Source of the DNA: Daphnia carinata
Taxonomy: Eukaryota; Arthropoda; Branchiopoda; Diplostraca; Daphniidae
Length of the DNA stretch: 64,000 nt
Direction: 5' to 3'
NCBI RefSeq assembly: GCF_022539665.2
Contig: NC_081335.1
Location: 434,001 to 498,000, forward strand
Shown: positions 14,230-26,556 of the stretch, piece by piece
How the letters are laid out: each line of letters begins with the position of its first letter
Position numbering within the stretch: the stretch's first letter is position 1
Program-made: the position numbers and the translations under genes
Notes under the pieces: generated by a model
What the model saw: only the letters and a program-made list of their open reading frames with translations
What the model was told of the DNA's origin: nothing
Databases searched by the model: none

Positions 14230-17200
14230 TCAGGTTGAAATGACCAGCTGTTGTTCTTGGTCTGCTGTCCCCTTTGGCGTCGTCGTCGTCGTTTGGCTCC
14301 GATTGTTGTTGCTATTGGAACTGAACGCAGCACTGGTGACCACTACTAATCCTGAGTCGTTCATCATCTGGTGGTGATCAGCGTGACACATACCCGTATC
14401 TTGTTGATCCTGCCGCAAGGATCGACTACTGTCATCACTAGTACAACTAATTGCTTCACTACTGCTCCGATGATGGCGCTGGCTGCTGCTCGTCGTTCGA
14501 CTGTCCAAACTGTGCAACGAACTGTCACCGTCCTCCTCCTGACTGTGTAACGAACCCTGACCTTTAGCCCGACGGCTCGAATAGTCCAAACTCAAACACG
14601 TCGTCTCGGTCGCTTGCGACAAGATGGTCCCGTCGAATCCGGCCGGATGACCGACGCAAGACAGCGACAACAGCGGCAGTTCGCTGCGATCCTCGTCCTC
14701 CTCTTCGTCCTCGTTCTCTTCCTTCCGACTGACGGACGTCGTTGCAGGGGTCACTATCCTTCCGGCTATACTGGAACGAGATCCTGACGGATAACCTCCT
14801 TTCGTATCCAAATGAGAAGGCGCGTCTTCCAGCGGAATGGTGGCCAACATGGGCACGAACGTGTCCATTTCCAAGACGGTCGCGTCGGCCGATCGCTCGC
14901 GGCTGTTCCTCAACGAACCGTTGCGCCTCACAGCGTCCTTTTTGTGGCGTTGCTGCTGCAAACGGCCGTTGGCCAGTCCGTTGACGCTCACCGCGTCCGC
15001 CGATGGAATCTGTTGCACTTGCGAAGCGGCCAGTTGGGACGGATGGCGTTCCGTTGTCGGGGACATGCGTTTGATGCAACGCGCTCGCAATAACATGCTC
15101 ACCGAACAGGCGATGGCCAATCCGATGCTGACGGCCAGGCCGATGAACGCGCCCAGGTATTGCTCGCTGAAACGGACGGCCGTGTCGTTCGATTTCTCGT
15201 CCGTCACAGAGCTGATGCTGCCCGTCCCTTCGGCGGGCAGGAAAGGGCACGCCAGGGCTGGCGTGAGGGGACCCCAACCGGCCGACGTGCGGGCCTGCAT
15301 GCGCACGTGATACACCGTTCCAGGAACGAGCGCTCGAAGTTGACTCCTCAGCCAAACTCCGGGCTCTTCTTTCCTCGTCCAAGCGTCCATCGGCGCTTCC
15401 GGATCGGTTGAAATCAAAATGGCGTAGCCGAGGATGTTGCCCTTGACGGGGTAGGGAGCCTTCCAGAACAATTGGCCCGTCATTGTTGTTCCGGCACTCG
15501 AATCGATGGAAAAGGAAAGATCCAGCGGCGGACCTGGCACATCGGCCATCGTCCGGGCATCCGTGGCCGGACTGCTGTACGTGCTGGAACGTCCGTGACG
15601 GTCGTGCGAGCGGATGCTGATGCGGTACAGAGTGAACGCTGTCAAGTTGGTCAGCTGGAACTGGTTGGCGGTGGTGCGCACGAACTGGGTCAGCACGGGA
15701 CCGTGAGTCGATTCCGCCGGAATGGCCACGTAGCGGACGGTGTAGTAAAGAACGTTGGCCGCGCTCTCCGGTGGCAGCACGTACCAAGACAATTGGATGG
15801 CGTCGCTGGACACGACTTTGGCCTCCATCCGGACGGGCATCGGTTCCGAATCCGTGTCTTCCTCTTCGTGCTCGGATCCAGCGTCCCACAACGTCCGGAT
15901 GGTGGTGGTCACAGTCGACGGGCCATCCTCGTCACCGTCGTTATTGATCAATTGAAATTCGTAGATGGACCCAGGTTTGAGACCGGTGATCCATCGCGAA
16001 CCGGAAGCCGTCGGGAGGACGACAACTGGGCTGGTTTCTCTGCTGCCTTGAATCCTATAAGTCAAGTGAATGTTTGGCCGGCGACCGGCGACGCCCACAT
16101 TGTGCCACGTCACGAAAACGGACGTGGAATTGGCCGTCGCGAGTTCCATGACGGCCGACGGAAGTGACTGCGGCGAGGTTGGCCCACTTCCGGCATCGGC
16201 CATCACTCTGGGCATTTCGACAGTGTACCACTGCCCGGATCCGGCCCCATTCATGCTGCCGGGCAAAACACGGACGTCATACTTCCGGCCTGGATGTAAT
16301 CCAGTGATGGTGTACTCGTGAATGTCTCCCTTGACGACTTCAATGTCAAACTCCTTGGCCCGATGACGTCGGTACTGGATCTTGTAAAACGAGACGGAAG
16401 ATGAGGAGGCGGAAGAGCTGAACCGACGCCACGTGACTTTCAACGTATTGGGCGTCAGCGGCAGGAGCGTCACGTTGGGCGCCGTGGGCGAAGGTAAAGT
16501 CCTGGGCGTGGGACGAGGTAGAGACGACGACGACGACGACGACGGTAACGACGATTCCGCTTGATCTTTCGACTGGATCAACAAGGCCGGATTAAAAATG
16601 AGCTTGTCCGATGGATCCGACGCCGATTTGCGGACGTACGCACGCACGTAAAACGAATAATTGGCGTTGCGTTTGAGATTCTCGACCCGGTGGCTCGACG
16701 TCGTGGCCACCTCTTGCAGCTCCTCGTTGTTGGACGTCTGCTGGCCGGCCGACGCCAGAGGCATGTAGTGGACCGTGTAGGCTTTGACGTCGTCGACGGG
16801 CACGTTGCGCGGCGGGTCCCACGTCAACATGACCACCGTCGGAGTTAGCGCCACCGCTTTCAGGTTGGAAGGCGGTTCGGGCCGAGTGCCTTCCGAAACG
16901 TTGACGAGAAGACGGGCAGAAACGGACACGACGCCGGCTCGATTGCTGGCCTGACACTGGTAGATACCGGAATCGCCCGTCACCGTGTTCGATAAAACCA
17001 GTTCGGAAAATGCCCCGCCATTGCGTATCCGGTTTTTGATTCGGCCGCCAATCGGAACGATCCGCCCATCCTTTGAATTTAAAAAACGTGCGAAATAGAA
17101 TTTTTTAATTAATGAATTTCAATTGCTGTTGAAATACCTTGAACCATCGGATTTCGGGTGACGGAATTCCGGTGACTTCGCATTCGAAACGGACCGTTTT

Positions 17201-20200
17201 GGCGGTGGGAAAGACTTGCGATTTGGGCAGCCGGACAAACTGCGGCACGGTGGCAACGTGGACAACTGTCGACTGGGTCATTGACGCGCTGGCAACGTTG
17301 CTGCCTGCCGTAATTGCCACGCAACTGTAATGGCCGGCCATATTCGGATGGATGTCCGTCAACGCTAAATAACCGGGCCCAGTTGCTGGTAATGACGTCG
17401 TCGAGTTGAGGGTCCATTTGACCGCCGTGTTTATGCCCGTCGCTAGGCATTCGATCGTCACGTTGCCTCCCTCGACGACCCACAAGTCACTCGCCGGAGG
17501 CGGCGAAATGAATTGCGCTAATCGATTTGGACCTTCCGATGAAACAACCAAGCGGCCAGCTTGACTCCTTCTCTCCTTGTCGGCCATTTCATTCCGAGCG
17601 ACGCATCTACATCATTCATTTTTCGCTTTTAAAATTCGAATTTTTTTTTATTCGGAAATGAATAATTTGTTTTACCTGTAATTGCCGACGTTTTCTGATT
17701 GGACGTTGTAAATGTGAAGGACTTTGCCCGATTCGAGTTTCACGAATCGCGCATGAATGGAAGAGTCGGTTCCATTGTCGCCATCTTCCTGATTATCGGT
17801 CTGCGTGACAGTGACGACGGGCACGCCATCCTTTTCCCAGGTGATTTCCGCTTCCGGTACCGATTCAATTTCACAGGCAAATCTCACCGGATCGCCCATT
17901 TCTGCTGTTGCGTCATTTGGCCACGTCGTGAATTCCCTCGCCAAAACTATTTTTTTTTTAAATAAATAATTGCATTTTTAGTGTTATCTTACGTCATCTA
18001 GTTGTCTTGGCAAGTACTTTTAAAATGACGAACGCCATAAAAAAAAAAAGAAAATGCATTGGCTAAATAATTGAAACCCTCCCCTCTTAAATCGTAAAAT
18101 GGAAATGTGTAGGTGCTCGCATTTTTTCCGCTTCGCATGTGTCACTGTCGATTAGAGACGAATACCACACACTCGCAAAGAGAGAGGGGGCGGCGTGTGT
18201 CAATGGCCGCCCTCAATGGAAAACGGAAGAAACTCGCAGAAAATTGAATGAATGAAATAATTGAATGCAACGATCCACATGCCATCTAGTGACTGATGAC
18301 GACATCAAACCCATTTCCCCCCCCCCCCCCCTTCAGCCACCAATCCCCCCACCGGCCTTAAAAATGTCTGCCGGGGCAACACACAAAATGGCGTTTCGAC
18401 GAAGAAGAAAAGCCGCAAAAATTGAAGATGAGACACAAGGGAGGTGGCTTCATTCATTGATTCATTTTCATTCATTCCGTCATTTTCTGATTTGCGCCAA
18501 TTCTTGTCTTTCTTGTTCGACTTTTTTATGGGGGAAGGAATTGAATACCAGGTCAAGAGACAAGTTTTTCAACTTTTTTGTGTGTTGTTGGCATTCTTTT
18601 CACTCCAAATGAGAGCACACACACAAAAGGAAATGAACCGTTTCTTTTTTTCACCGCAATTGCTTGGAATTTTCTGTGTTTTCGGTGACACATGCACGAA
18701 AAAAACCGAATTATTTCAAACATTTTTTTTGTTTTTCAAGAGAAAATGAATCAATGAAAAAAAGAACTTCATTCAATTTCTCTCTGGTCTTTTTTTTTTT
18801 GTTGTTGTTTGGGCACAGCAACAGTTTTTTTTTTCTTTTTGCCCGCGTAATCAACATGAAACAGAGGGCACACCAAGTTGTTGGTGTCCGGTGTGGTCTC
18901 GAAGCGCCCCTCAAGAAAAACCTTGGAACTTTTGTGGGGGGGGGGGGGGACACACAAATGGGAAGCAGAAAACTCCGCCCACTTAAAAAATGCCCGTTGC
19001 CCTTGGGAAAGTTTGCTCTCTTTTTTTCTTCTCCATTTATTTTTTTTTTCGGTATTTTTGCATCATCAAAGTATGTGTGTGGTTCTTCTTTTTTACTCAT
19101 TACAACATGTTTTTTTCTCTCTTGTTTTGTTTTATTTGGCTTCCAAGTGTGGGGGGGAGAGAGAATGACTCAGAGCGCCACTGGCGTCGTGACAATCGGA
19201 CCAAGAAATGACCAGAAGACGAGTTTATCCATTTCCTACTCTTTTTTCCATTACTGTTTGTTTGTTTTGGCCTGTTCTTAACTAGAAGTGGGGGAAAAAC
19301 GTCACAGATTTTATTGTGAAAAAGAAAGAAAAGGGGGAAATGTAGGGGAATAGGCAACGCATTGCAATCAAAGTACCAGATGCTACCGCCAGAGATCGCT
19401 GTGAGATTGCCCTCAAAAAATCGCATTTCTTTTTTTAAAATAAAAAACGATAACGGGAATTTCTTTACCTGCAACTCGTACGGAAACATTTCGCGAAACG
19501 AAAGCTCCTGCAGATGAAGAGCTGCTTGATGTTTGTCTTTGCTGCGCCAGGCAGTTATAAATCCCTTCATCCGAACTCGATCGACCAGATCGTTTATGCA
19601 ACACCTAGTGGACAAGTATGCAAATGACATCATTTCGTTTTGTTCCTATTGATAACTAGTAGTAAAAAAACAAAAAACAAATGATAATTTACCTTGTCGA
19701 AATAAAGAGATCCATTGGCTAAAAGATGTCGTCTAGAATCAGGTAAAACGATGGGTATTCCATCCTGGAACCAATGAATGTCAAAGGCAATAGGTTCGTC
19801 TAAATGACTTGTGCCGTTGCGTTCGTCGACAGCAGGAAGAGGAGGTAGACGGACTAGACAATCGAGCCGGGCGCTCTGACCGCGCGCCACGACCACATCG
19901 TCCGGCTCGTGACTAAAACCCAACGTCGTTCCACCAGGGTCTGCTGTTGCTATTTTTTTTTTTTTTTTTTTTTTGTTGCACGAAAAAAAATAGAAAATTA
20001 TTCGTGGTACAATGACGAATGGAAAGCAAAAATATATTGATTTGTTTTGTTTCATCTGGGAACAACAACAACAAATAAAAGTACCCCAAAAATATATATC
20101 TGACCGGGTAGAGCCTAAACAGGAGCGGCTGTTGTTATCCAAGGCCTACACACTTATTACCTCTCTCTCTCATTCCACTTTTCCTACTCTCCCCTCCTCT

Positions 20201-21067
20201 TTCCTACGACGCAGTACGACACAAATTCCTTTAGGCCTTGTCCTCCATGCGTACTACGCAGTTTTTTTTTTTTCTTTTCCCACACCACTACTTTTGCTCT
20301 CTTCCGGAAGTGATCATCATGACGTAAAGCAAAAAAAAAAAAAAAAACACCCGACCCCCCCTTTTTACTCACCCACCGACTCACGGCCGTTTCAATGAAA
20401 AATCTCTTCAAATCAAGGTCGAGTATTGAAAATTGTGTCGTCACACACACACGGCAGATTCCTTTGGGTAATAGGAGGCAGAACATTAGCCTTACTTGGT
20501 CATCGTCGTTTTTTTTTCGCTTAATTTAAAAAAAAAAAATGCGACCGACCGGTTTTGGCTGTTGCAACTTTGACTTCTTGTATCACTTCACACACACACA
20601 CACTGGATGTCTCTCTCTTTCTCTCTTTTCTTCTTTTTTTTTTTCAATAAGATAAATCTTTTTTTTCTCTCTCTCTCTCTTGGAAAGAAGAAGAAGAAGA
20701 AGAAGAAGAAGAAGAAAAAAAATGAAAATTCCCCGTTTTTTTTTTTTTGCAGCAGTTGTAAGGCGCCTACTACACAGCGCACAGCCGGATGATGAAAGAC
20801 AAGCTCCGCCCACTCCACGCTAAAAAGGTTTCTTTTTCCCTTCCCTTTCCCCTCTCTCTGAGAAAGGGAAAAAAAAGAAAATGGTGGGGATTTTTTTTTT
20901 TTCTGAGAAAAAGCGTTTGCCAATGGAATAAAATTTGAAAAAATAGTTGAGCACGAAAGAAAAAAAAGAGACGAACCGTCATAGAAATCGGCTGCATTGA
21001 TGAGAGAGGCAATCATCCACCAACTCGCCAAGAGCAGGTGGAGGCTGATGAGACGCAACGGCGCCAT
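14230..21067 (-). CDS. DCC/protogenin-type receptor: four Ig, five FN3 domains, one TM helix
   Basis: This is a type I surface receptor of the neogenin/DCC/protogenin immunoglobulin subclass, with a likely role in axon guidance or adhesion (inferred from architecture). The start at 21067 gives a signal peptide (MAPLRLISLHLLLASWW). Ig1 is split over exons near 19690-19950 and 19468-19610 (IHWFQDG, GIYNCLAQ). Ig2 is near 17672-17947 (FACEIESVPEAEITWEKDG). Ig3 and the start of Ig4 are near 17137-17610 (VTIECLATG, GHYSCVAI, RFECEVTGIPSPEIRWFK). The large exon about 14230-17072 finishes Ig4 (GIYQCQASNRAG) and carries five FN3 repeats, then a TM segment (FIGLAVSIGLAIACSV) near 15110-15170. A tail of roughly 290 residues rich in Ser and acidic blocks follows. 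Five rather than six FN3 repeats favour protogenin/IGDCC over frazzled/DCC. I did not recognise DCC P1-P3 tail motifs. Total length is about 1,340 residues. The GC-rich exons contrast with AT-rich introns. Confidence 0.85.
17948..19467 (-). other. Large intron of the Ig/FN3 receptor gene
   Basis: About 1.5 kb of AT-rich sequence with a C run near 18320, a G run near 18937-18950 and many poly-T tracts. It separates the Ig1 and Ig2 exons. I see no coding exon or RNA gene inside it. Confidence 0.6.
19951..20974 (-). other. First intron of the Ig/FN3 receptor gene
   Basis: About 1 kb between the signal-peptide exon and the first Ig exon. It contains poly-A/T tracts, CT-rich runs and a (GAA)n tract at about 20687-20715. 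No gene is visible. Confidence 0.6.
20687..20715. repeat. (GAA)n trinucleotide repeat
   Basis: About nine consecutive GAA units in the first intron of the receptor gene, flanked by poly-A. The opposite strand reads as a TTC polypyrimidine tract. Confidence 0.85.
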
Positions 21068-24000
21068 ATATCCTGAGATTCATGAGAGCGACCACACACA
21101 CGACGACGACACACACTGCAGGCAGATGATATGACGACACAACATGGAAATAAGGATAACTGGAAATGTGTTTTTATTCTCTCTCCTTGAATTCGTTCTT
21201 TTTTTTTTGAGGGCGAAATGTGTTAGCACAGAGATCCAATGGATTGTGTCGTCACACACAGTTTTTAATCGCTTCTCGTCACTTTTCTTCCTTTTTAAAT
21301 CACGAAAGCCAATGATGCACACACGCACTACAAGTATAACAAGAAGAGTTTAAGAATATGGTAGTTGTTGTAGCAATACACACACACATACACACACACA
21401 CACACAAAACAGGGCGAGAGAGAGATTGCGATGTGAACAGTTGGACGCCTCACGGACAACTGACTCGAGTTGTCCTTGGTCTCTTTTGCAGATCCCCCTC
21501 TTATTCTCTTTCTCTCTCTTCCCCCTTCGTTTTCCTTCTCTCTTCTATCCTTTCTACTTTCGCCTTCGGGCTTTACTTTAATGGCTATGCGGACGCGATG
21601 CAGCGGTGGCGCTGCTATCAGTGCCACCCACCTAAAGCAAACTGCAAGCGCCACTAGCGGTTAAAATTGGAGGAAAATGGTGGTGGGAAGGCGGTGCGAT
21701 GAGTGTGTTTGTTGTTGTTTGCCTTCCCTTTTTTCTTTTTATTTCTTTCTCGCCCAAAGGAAGCCATTAAATGCCACACCTCCCACTAGCCACCCACAAC
21801 AAATGATTAGTCGATATAAGCAGACGACGCCATGTGAAATAGAGAATCTCGAATCGAAGCTCGAAAAGCTATTTTCCAAATGATTGAACTTATGTAACAT
21901 TTGCTGGGATGTGTGGCTCGAACAACAACAAGAACAGTGGTGTTTATTTGTTCGGCCCCAGAAGCAGATATTTGAACCCAGAGTCCTCAATTTCACGTCA
22001 ACACAAGACGAAAAGGCCGTGACGCAATCTAAGAATCTATGATACATGAGGAGGGTTGTCGTGTCCGTGGTCGGATATTTAAGAGGAAAACAAAAAAAAA
22101 ACGGGAAAAAGCCAATTTATGTTTTGTGTTTATTCTTTTTATGTATTTTAACGTGGGTAGACCGCACCATGAAAAAAAACAAAACAAAAAACAAGTATCG
22201 TATCATGGTGGGCGGCATTTTATTTTTCCAGTATTCCCCACCTTCTTTCCAAAAACAAAACAAAAATCAAATCCTTAAAAAAAAAATGTCATTAAACATA
22301 TTAAATGGAGAAATTCCAAATGATTATGATATTTTAATTTGTTGATTTGCGAATGAGAATTAGGAGCCGAATCGTCGTAACTTTGATCGTATGGCGGCAG
22401 CAGCGGTCGGACATGTTTGTGCCAAGAATTTTTTGTTTTCTTCGCGATACCTGGAAAAATCGTTACGATCAATCACAAAAACAATAGGGAAACTTCTTTT
22501 CACGCAATAAAAAAAAACAACAGAGAATTGACTTGTGCAATTGAATACGATCGAATTGTTTCGAAAAAATCGTGAAAGTGGAACACACATCCAATCCTAT
22601 AACGAATGTGTGTTTTTGAATTTGACGTACGATTTCGGAAAACAATCAAAGTGATACGATAACACGTGTTCTATCGTACCCTCACTCCCAAGAAAGAACA
22701 GCTTTTGATATGTGCCCTTGAACACGTGAAAAATGTCCAAGGCAAATGCTGGACTCAGTTTGACTGTTTGTTTCGTCTACGATGAAACGTAAACGACCTT
22801 GTTTTTTAAATTCTATTTTTTTTCCTGGTCGATATTAGTCAAGTGAAATGCTGATCGCAATCCGATGGTTAAATATGTTCAGCGCGGTGAGCTGCGTCCG
22901 CATTTCATCATTTCTATGTAAACGATCGACACGGAGATATCCCCACCCTTATGTGGCAGAAACGCGTACACACACACATCGAGATATATGCAATAAATCA
23001 AACTGCATAAAAATGACTATTCTATATGCACTCCATCCATCACCAACCATGGTAGAATATGTTTTTTTGTGTGTGTGTGTGTGTGTGCAGAGGGCCTCGT
23101 CCGGAATAAATTATTTACAAAGTCTTATACCATTTGGCTACGTACTAATTGAGCTATAATTCTAATGAAATTTTCTCGTCGAAAATTGTCATTCGATTAA
23201 ATTGAAATCCTCTTATTTCCCCCTTTAAAAACAAACAAACAAATCATTCACGTCTAAGTGAAATACGAGTGCACGCTCTTTAAAAATAATCTAGAAAAAT
23301 GTATTATTATTATTATCAATTTGTTTTTTGTTTTTGCAAGCGTGTGCCGAATACTATTTTCGTACTCACGCGTGAGTAAGGTCATTTACACTTGGGTGCG
23401 TGACGCCACAATGAGCAGGGTGTAGTATTCCACTCTAGGGCGGATCGTGAACCGCAACCGACCCGCAAAAACAAGAAAAGAAAACGATTGTTGCGACGTC
23501 GTCCGACCAGCCAACGAGGGGAGAGGCGAAAAAAAAAAAAAATAATAAAAAAAAGAGAAAAATGATAATATTAAATAGGACACGGCAAAACCGAAAGGCA
23601 GCTAGTCGCGCGCGGTTCTCGTGTTTGTTGCACGTCAGTTTTTGGCTACCCCAATTGTAAAACTATTATTTCGCACTCGTGTTTTTCATTTCAAATAAAT
23701 AAATAAAAAACAAAATTGTTTTGTTTTTCGATAGAGCGGCGGTCAGTTCCAGGTGTGTGTTGCGCCGGTCTTTTGCGGAGTGGTTTCAGCGACACAACCT
23801 CTCCCCCCCGTTCACACACGCAAAATAAGGACATAATAACTTAAAGGTAATGACGTTTTTGTTTTCAAAAAAAGATGTTTGTTTTGTGTCATTTGTATTA
23901 AATAGAGTTTTTCAAAAATGTGTGTGTGTGTGTGTGTGTGCGTACAAAGTTTACGTGAGTGTCCCCATTTTCATTGTACATGAGCGTGAGATAGCGTGAT

Positions 24001-24310
24001 TTCTCTTCTAGCTGTTGCTAGGGAGCGCGTGCCCAACGACCGAAACGAAATAGAAAGTCCCCCCCCCCCTTACCTCCCGTCAGAGAGCGGCACAAACAAC
24101 AGTAACGATCTTGCAAAAGGGCGTTGCTCTTTCCCTATGTATATAAATATAGAGACACGCAATAGCTGGCATTGCAGCTACTACTACTACTACACACAAA
24201 ATCAAAAATATCTTTTTACAAATATAATTACTCCCTACACACAGACAAAGTGCGCGTTACATTTGGCTTCAATTTTTTGTTTTCTTTTAATAAAAAAGCA
24301 AAAAAGGGAA
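21068..24310. promoter_or_regulatory. Divergent intergenic region between the receptor and PAQR genes
   Basis: About 3.2 kb between two head-to-head genes, so both promoters should lie here. It holds CA/GT microsatellites near 21378-21406, 23067-23088 and 23921-23942 and many homopolymers. I see no convincing coding exon. A noncoding 5' exon of the PAQR gene could lie near 23600-24000, but I cannot fix it. Confidence 0.45.
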
Positions 24311-25647
24311 ATGATTTCAAGCGAAATGAAAAAAGAACTCTATTTCCCGCCATCGTCTGCGAGTACGACGAGCGGTTGGACGGCCGGACGTCGTCGATTT
24401 GCCGATTGGTTGCCATGGAAACTGTTTCAAGATCAAATGAACCCCGCGAAAGCTAATCATGGCTGGTTCATTGGAAGATATGCTCGTGAATGTCTACACA
24501 TTCTACCGAAATTGCCCGCCTCCTTCAAGTGGCCAGTCCCGCCCATGTCCGTCCTCGAATGGCATCAAGTAACGCCGTCATTTCTCAACCCCTCCATAAA
24601 AATAATTCAAAAAAAAAATTGTATTTTACCCTTCGATTTGAACAGGTAGATGAATCGCTGAGGGAGCCAGGTATTTATTACGGCTATCGTCCGGAAGTGT
24701 CCAGCTGGACGGAATGTTGCCACAGTCTTTTCACGGCCAACAACGAGACGCTCAATTTTTGGACGCATTTTTTCCCGACCGTCTTCTTCATCTGGCGCAC
24801 CGTCCAATTGGCCGACCAGTGGAACAGCAAGTCAGACGGACTCGATTCCGATTACGCTCAACCCTTCCTGATTTACATGTTCTCGGCCATCTTGTATCCG
24901 CTCATGTCGGCCATCGCTCACGGCTTCTCGGCGCTGAGTCATCGAGCGCGGGCCGTTTTGTTCTTCATGGATTACGCGGCCATCAATTTCTACGCTTACG
25001 GTTCGGGACTGTTGTACAGAGCTTACGTCTTACCTGACAGCTGGATGCAGATGGATGCCAATATTTATTTAGGCGTGTGCGTTTTTCTCTCCTTGGCTTC
25101 GACGACGTTGACGTGCACGAGCCGCGCAATCGTCCGTGACGTCGTCGCTCAACGGCTCATGAGATTAGCCGCTTTTACTTTGCCCTACATTTGGGTTTCG
25201 ATTCCGCTTTTCGTCCGTCTCTTCGATTGTTTCTGGTACATGGAAGGATCGTCTTCGTGTCCGACTGCCGACACCCTCAGGGCAACCAAATTACACCTGT
25301 GCCAGGTGATTGTCGCTCTGCTGGCCAGCTTCTGTTACGCCTCTCACTTGCCGGAGCGCGTTTTACCGGGCAAATTCGATTACGTCGGACACTCGCACAA
25401 TTTACTACACATTTGTGGCGTCACTGCCACCTTGTTTCAAATGGAAGGTGCTCTCATCGACATGGACGTGCGTCGTTCTCATTTGATTGACAATCACTTG
25501 GCCATGATGGATCCGTTCTGGGACCAATGGGTTCCTCTTGTCGTCCTGCTGGGCCACGTCCTGCTCATCGCCGTCTTTGGTCTTTACATTTACTGGAACG
25601 AGCCGCAAACGATCCCCGCCTGCGATAAAAATAAAAAGTGTCATTAA
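24311..25647 (+). CDS. Membrane progestin receptor (PAQR family, class II)
   Basis: This is a multi-pass membrane protein of the progestin and adipoQ receptor family, thought to bind steroids at the cell surface and to share the ceramidase-like fold (family knowledge). Two exons, 24311-24568 and 24646-25647, join in phase 0 and give 419 residues. Start MISSEMKKEL is the first Met in frame before the conserved block. Family landmarks are REPGIYYGYRP, then NNETLNFWTHFFP, the S-x3-H site AHGFSALSHRAR, the MDYAAINFYAYG aspartate, and the C-terminal HxxxH in YVGHSHNLLHICG, i.e. the zinc-site residues are all present. Seven to eight hydrophobic helices are visible between residues about 100 and 405. 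The protein fits PAQR5-9-like receptors better than adiponectin receptors; I cannot choose a vertebrate ortholog. Confidence 0.92.
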
Positions 25648-26556
25648 AAACAAATAAAATGATGACGTTTAGCCTCCAGCCTTTATTTTTGTAAGCAATG
25701 CCTCCCCACCATTTAATGTGTTATTATTATTTTGTATATATAATAATTTTCATTTTTAAACATCACTTGCCAATTGTGTAACCTCACACAGCTTCCGAAA
25801 AAACTTTTGTTTTTTGGGGGGGGATTTGAAACATGCAGAAAATGGAAGAATCTAGATCAAAACGAAAAAACAAAAACAATTATTATTATGCCAAAAAATG
25901 TGTCTTATCAAATCTATTAATAAAGATAAAACCTTTTGATGGCTTCCATTGCGATAATGTGATTGTGCAACTGAAATTATGACATGATTTCAAAAAGATT
26001 AAACAACAGCATTATTATTTCACTGCGTGTGTGTGTGTGTGTGTGGATGTGGTATACATACAAATATTTGCTGTAATAACGATAACTGCATCAATAAAAT
26101 AGAAGATAAAAACAAAAACACCACATTATGACGTCACGGTTCAAAAGTGATCTTCAAATTCGTGGTGTTTCACAGCGAATAACGGACGGTACGTGCTGCT
26201 CATTGTATTTTTAACTAACAAGATATAAATTAAAGACATAATTTAACAAGAGATCTCTAAACAAAAACAAAAAAAAAACAAACAAAGACATTTTGTTCTT
26301 TTTTTGGGGTTTTTTTTTTTTGGAAAATATTTTTGTTTTTCGAGAGGGGGAGTGTGAGACTACGTCATAATTACATAATAAATAGTGTAAGGTATATCTA
26401 CCATTATTAATTATTTTCTCTTGTGGGGAGGGGATGTGTTTCACCTTTTTTTTTTTCAATAAAAAAGGGGGTGGGGCTAAATAGAAAATTCGTTGATTGA
26501 TGAAATTTTATTATTATTGATTTACATGTGTCGTTCCACCTTTTTTTTTTCTTTCG
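25648..26556. other. Convergent 3' region between PAQR gene and UNC80
   Basis: This AT-rich interval contains AATAAA copies at 25653-25658 and 25919-25924 for the plus-strand PAQR gene. A TTTATT at 26507-26512 reads AATAAA on the minus strand, 45 bases beyond the UNC80 stop. A GT microsatellite lies near 26024-26043. No coding sequence is recognised. Confidence 0.5.

Noticed and set aside
14564-15889. 441-codon minus-strand open frame in a second frame
   Set aside because: It is an alternate-frame shadow of the receptor's large exon, with an Arg/His-rich composition typical of out-of-frame reading.
15472-16167. 231-codon plus-strand open frame
   Set aside because: It is antisense to the GC-rich FN3 exon of the receptor gene. 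Long antisense frames are common opposite GC-rich coding exons and it has no family motifs.
22864-23159. 103-codon plus-strand frame upstream of the PAQR gene
   Set aside because: It runs through CA and GT repeats and shows no homology I can recognise.
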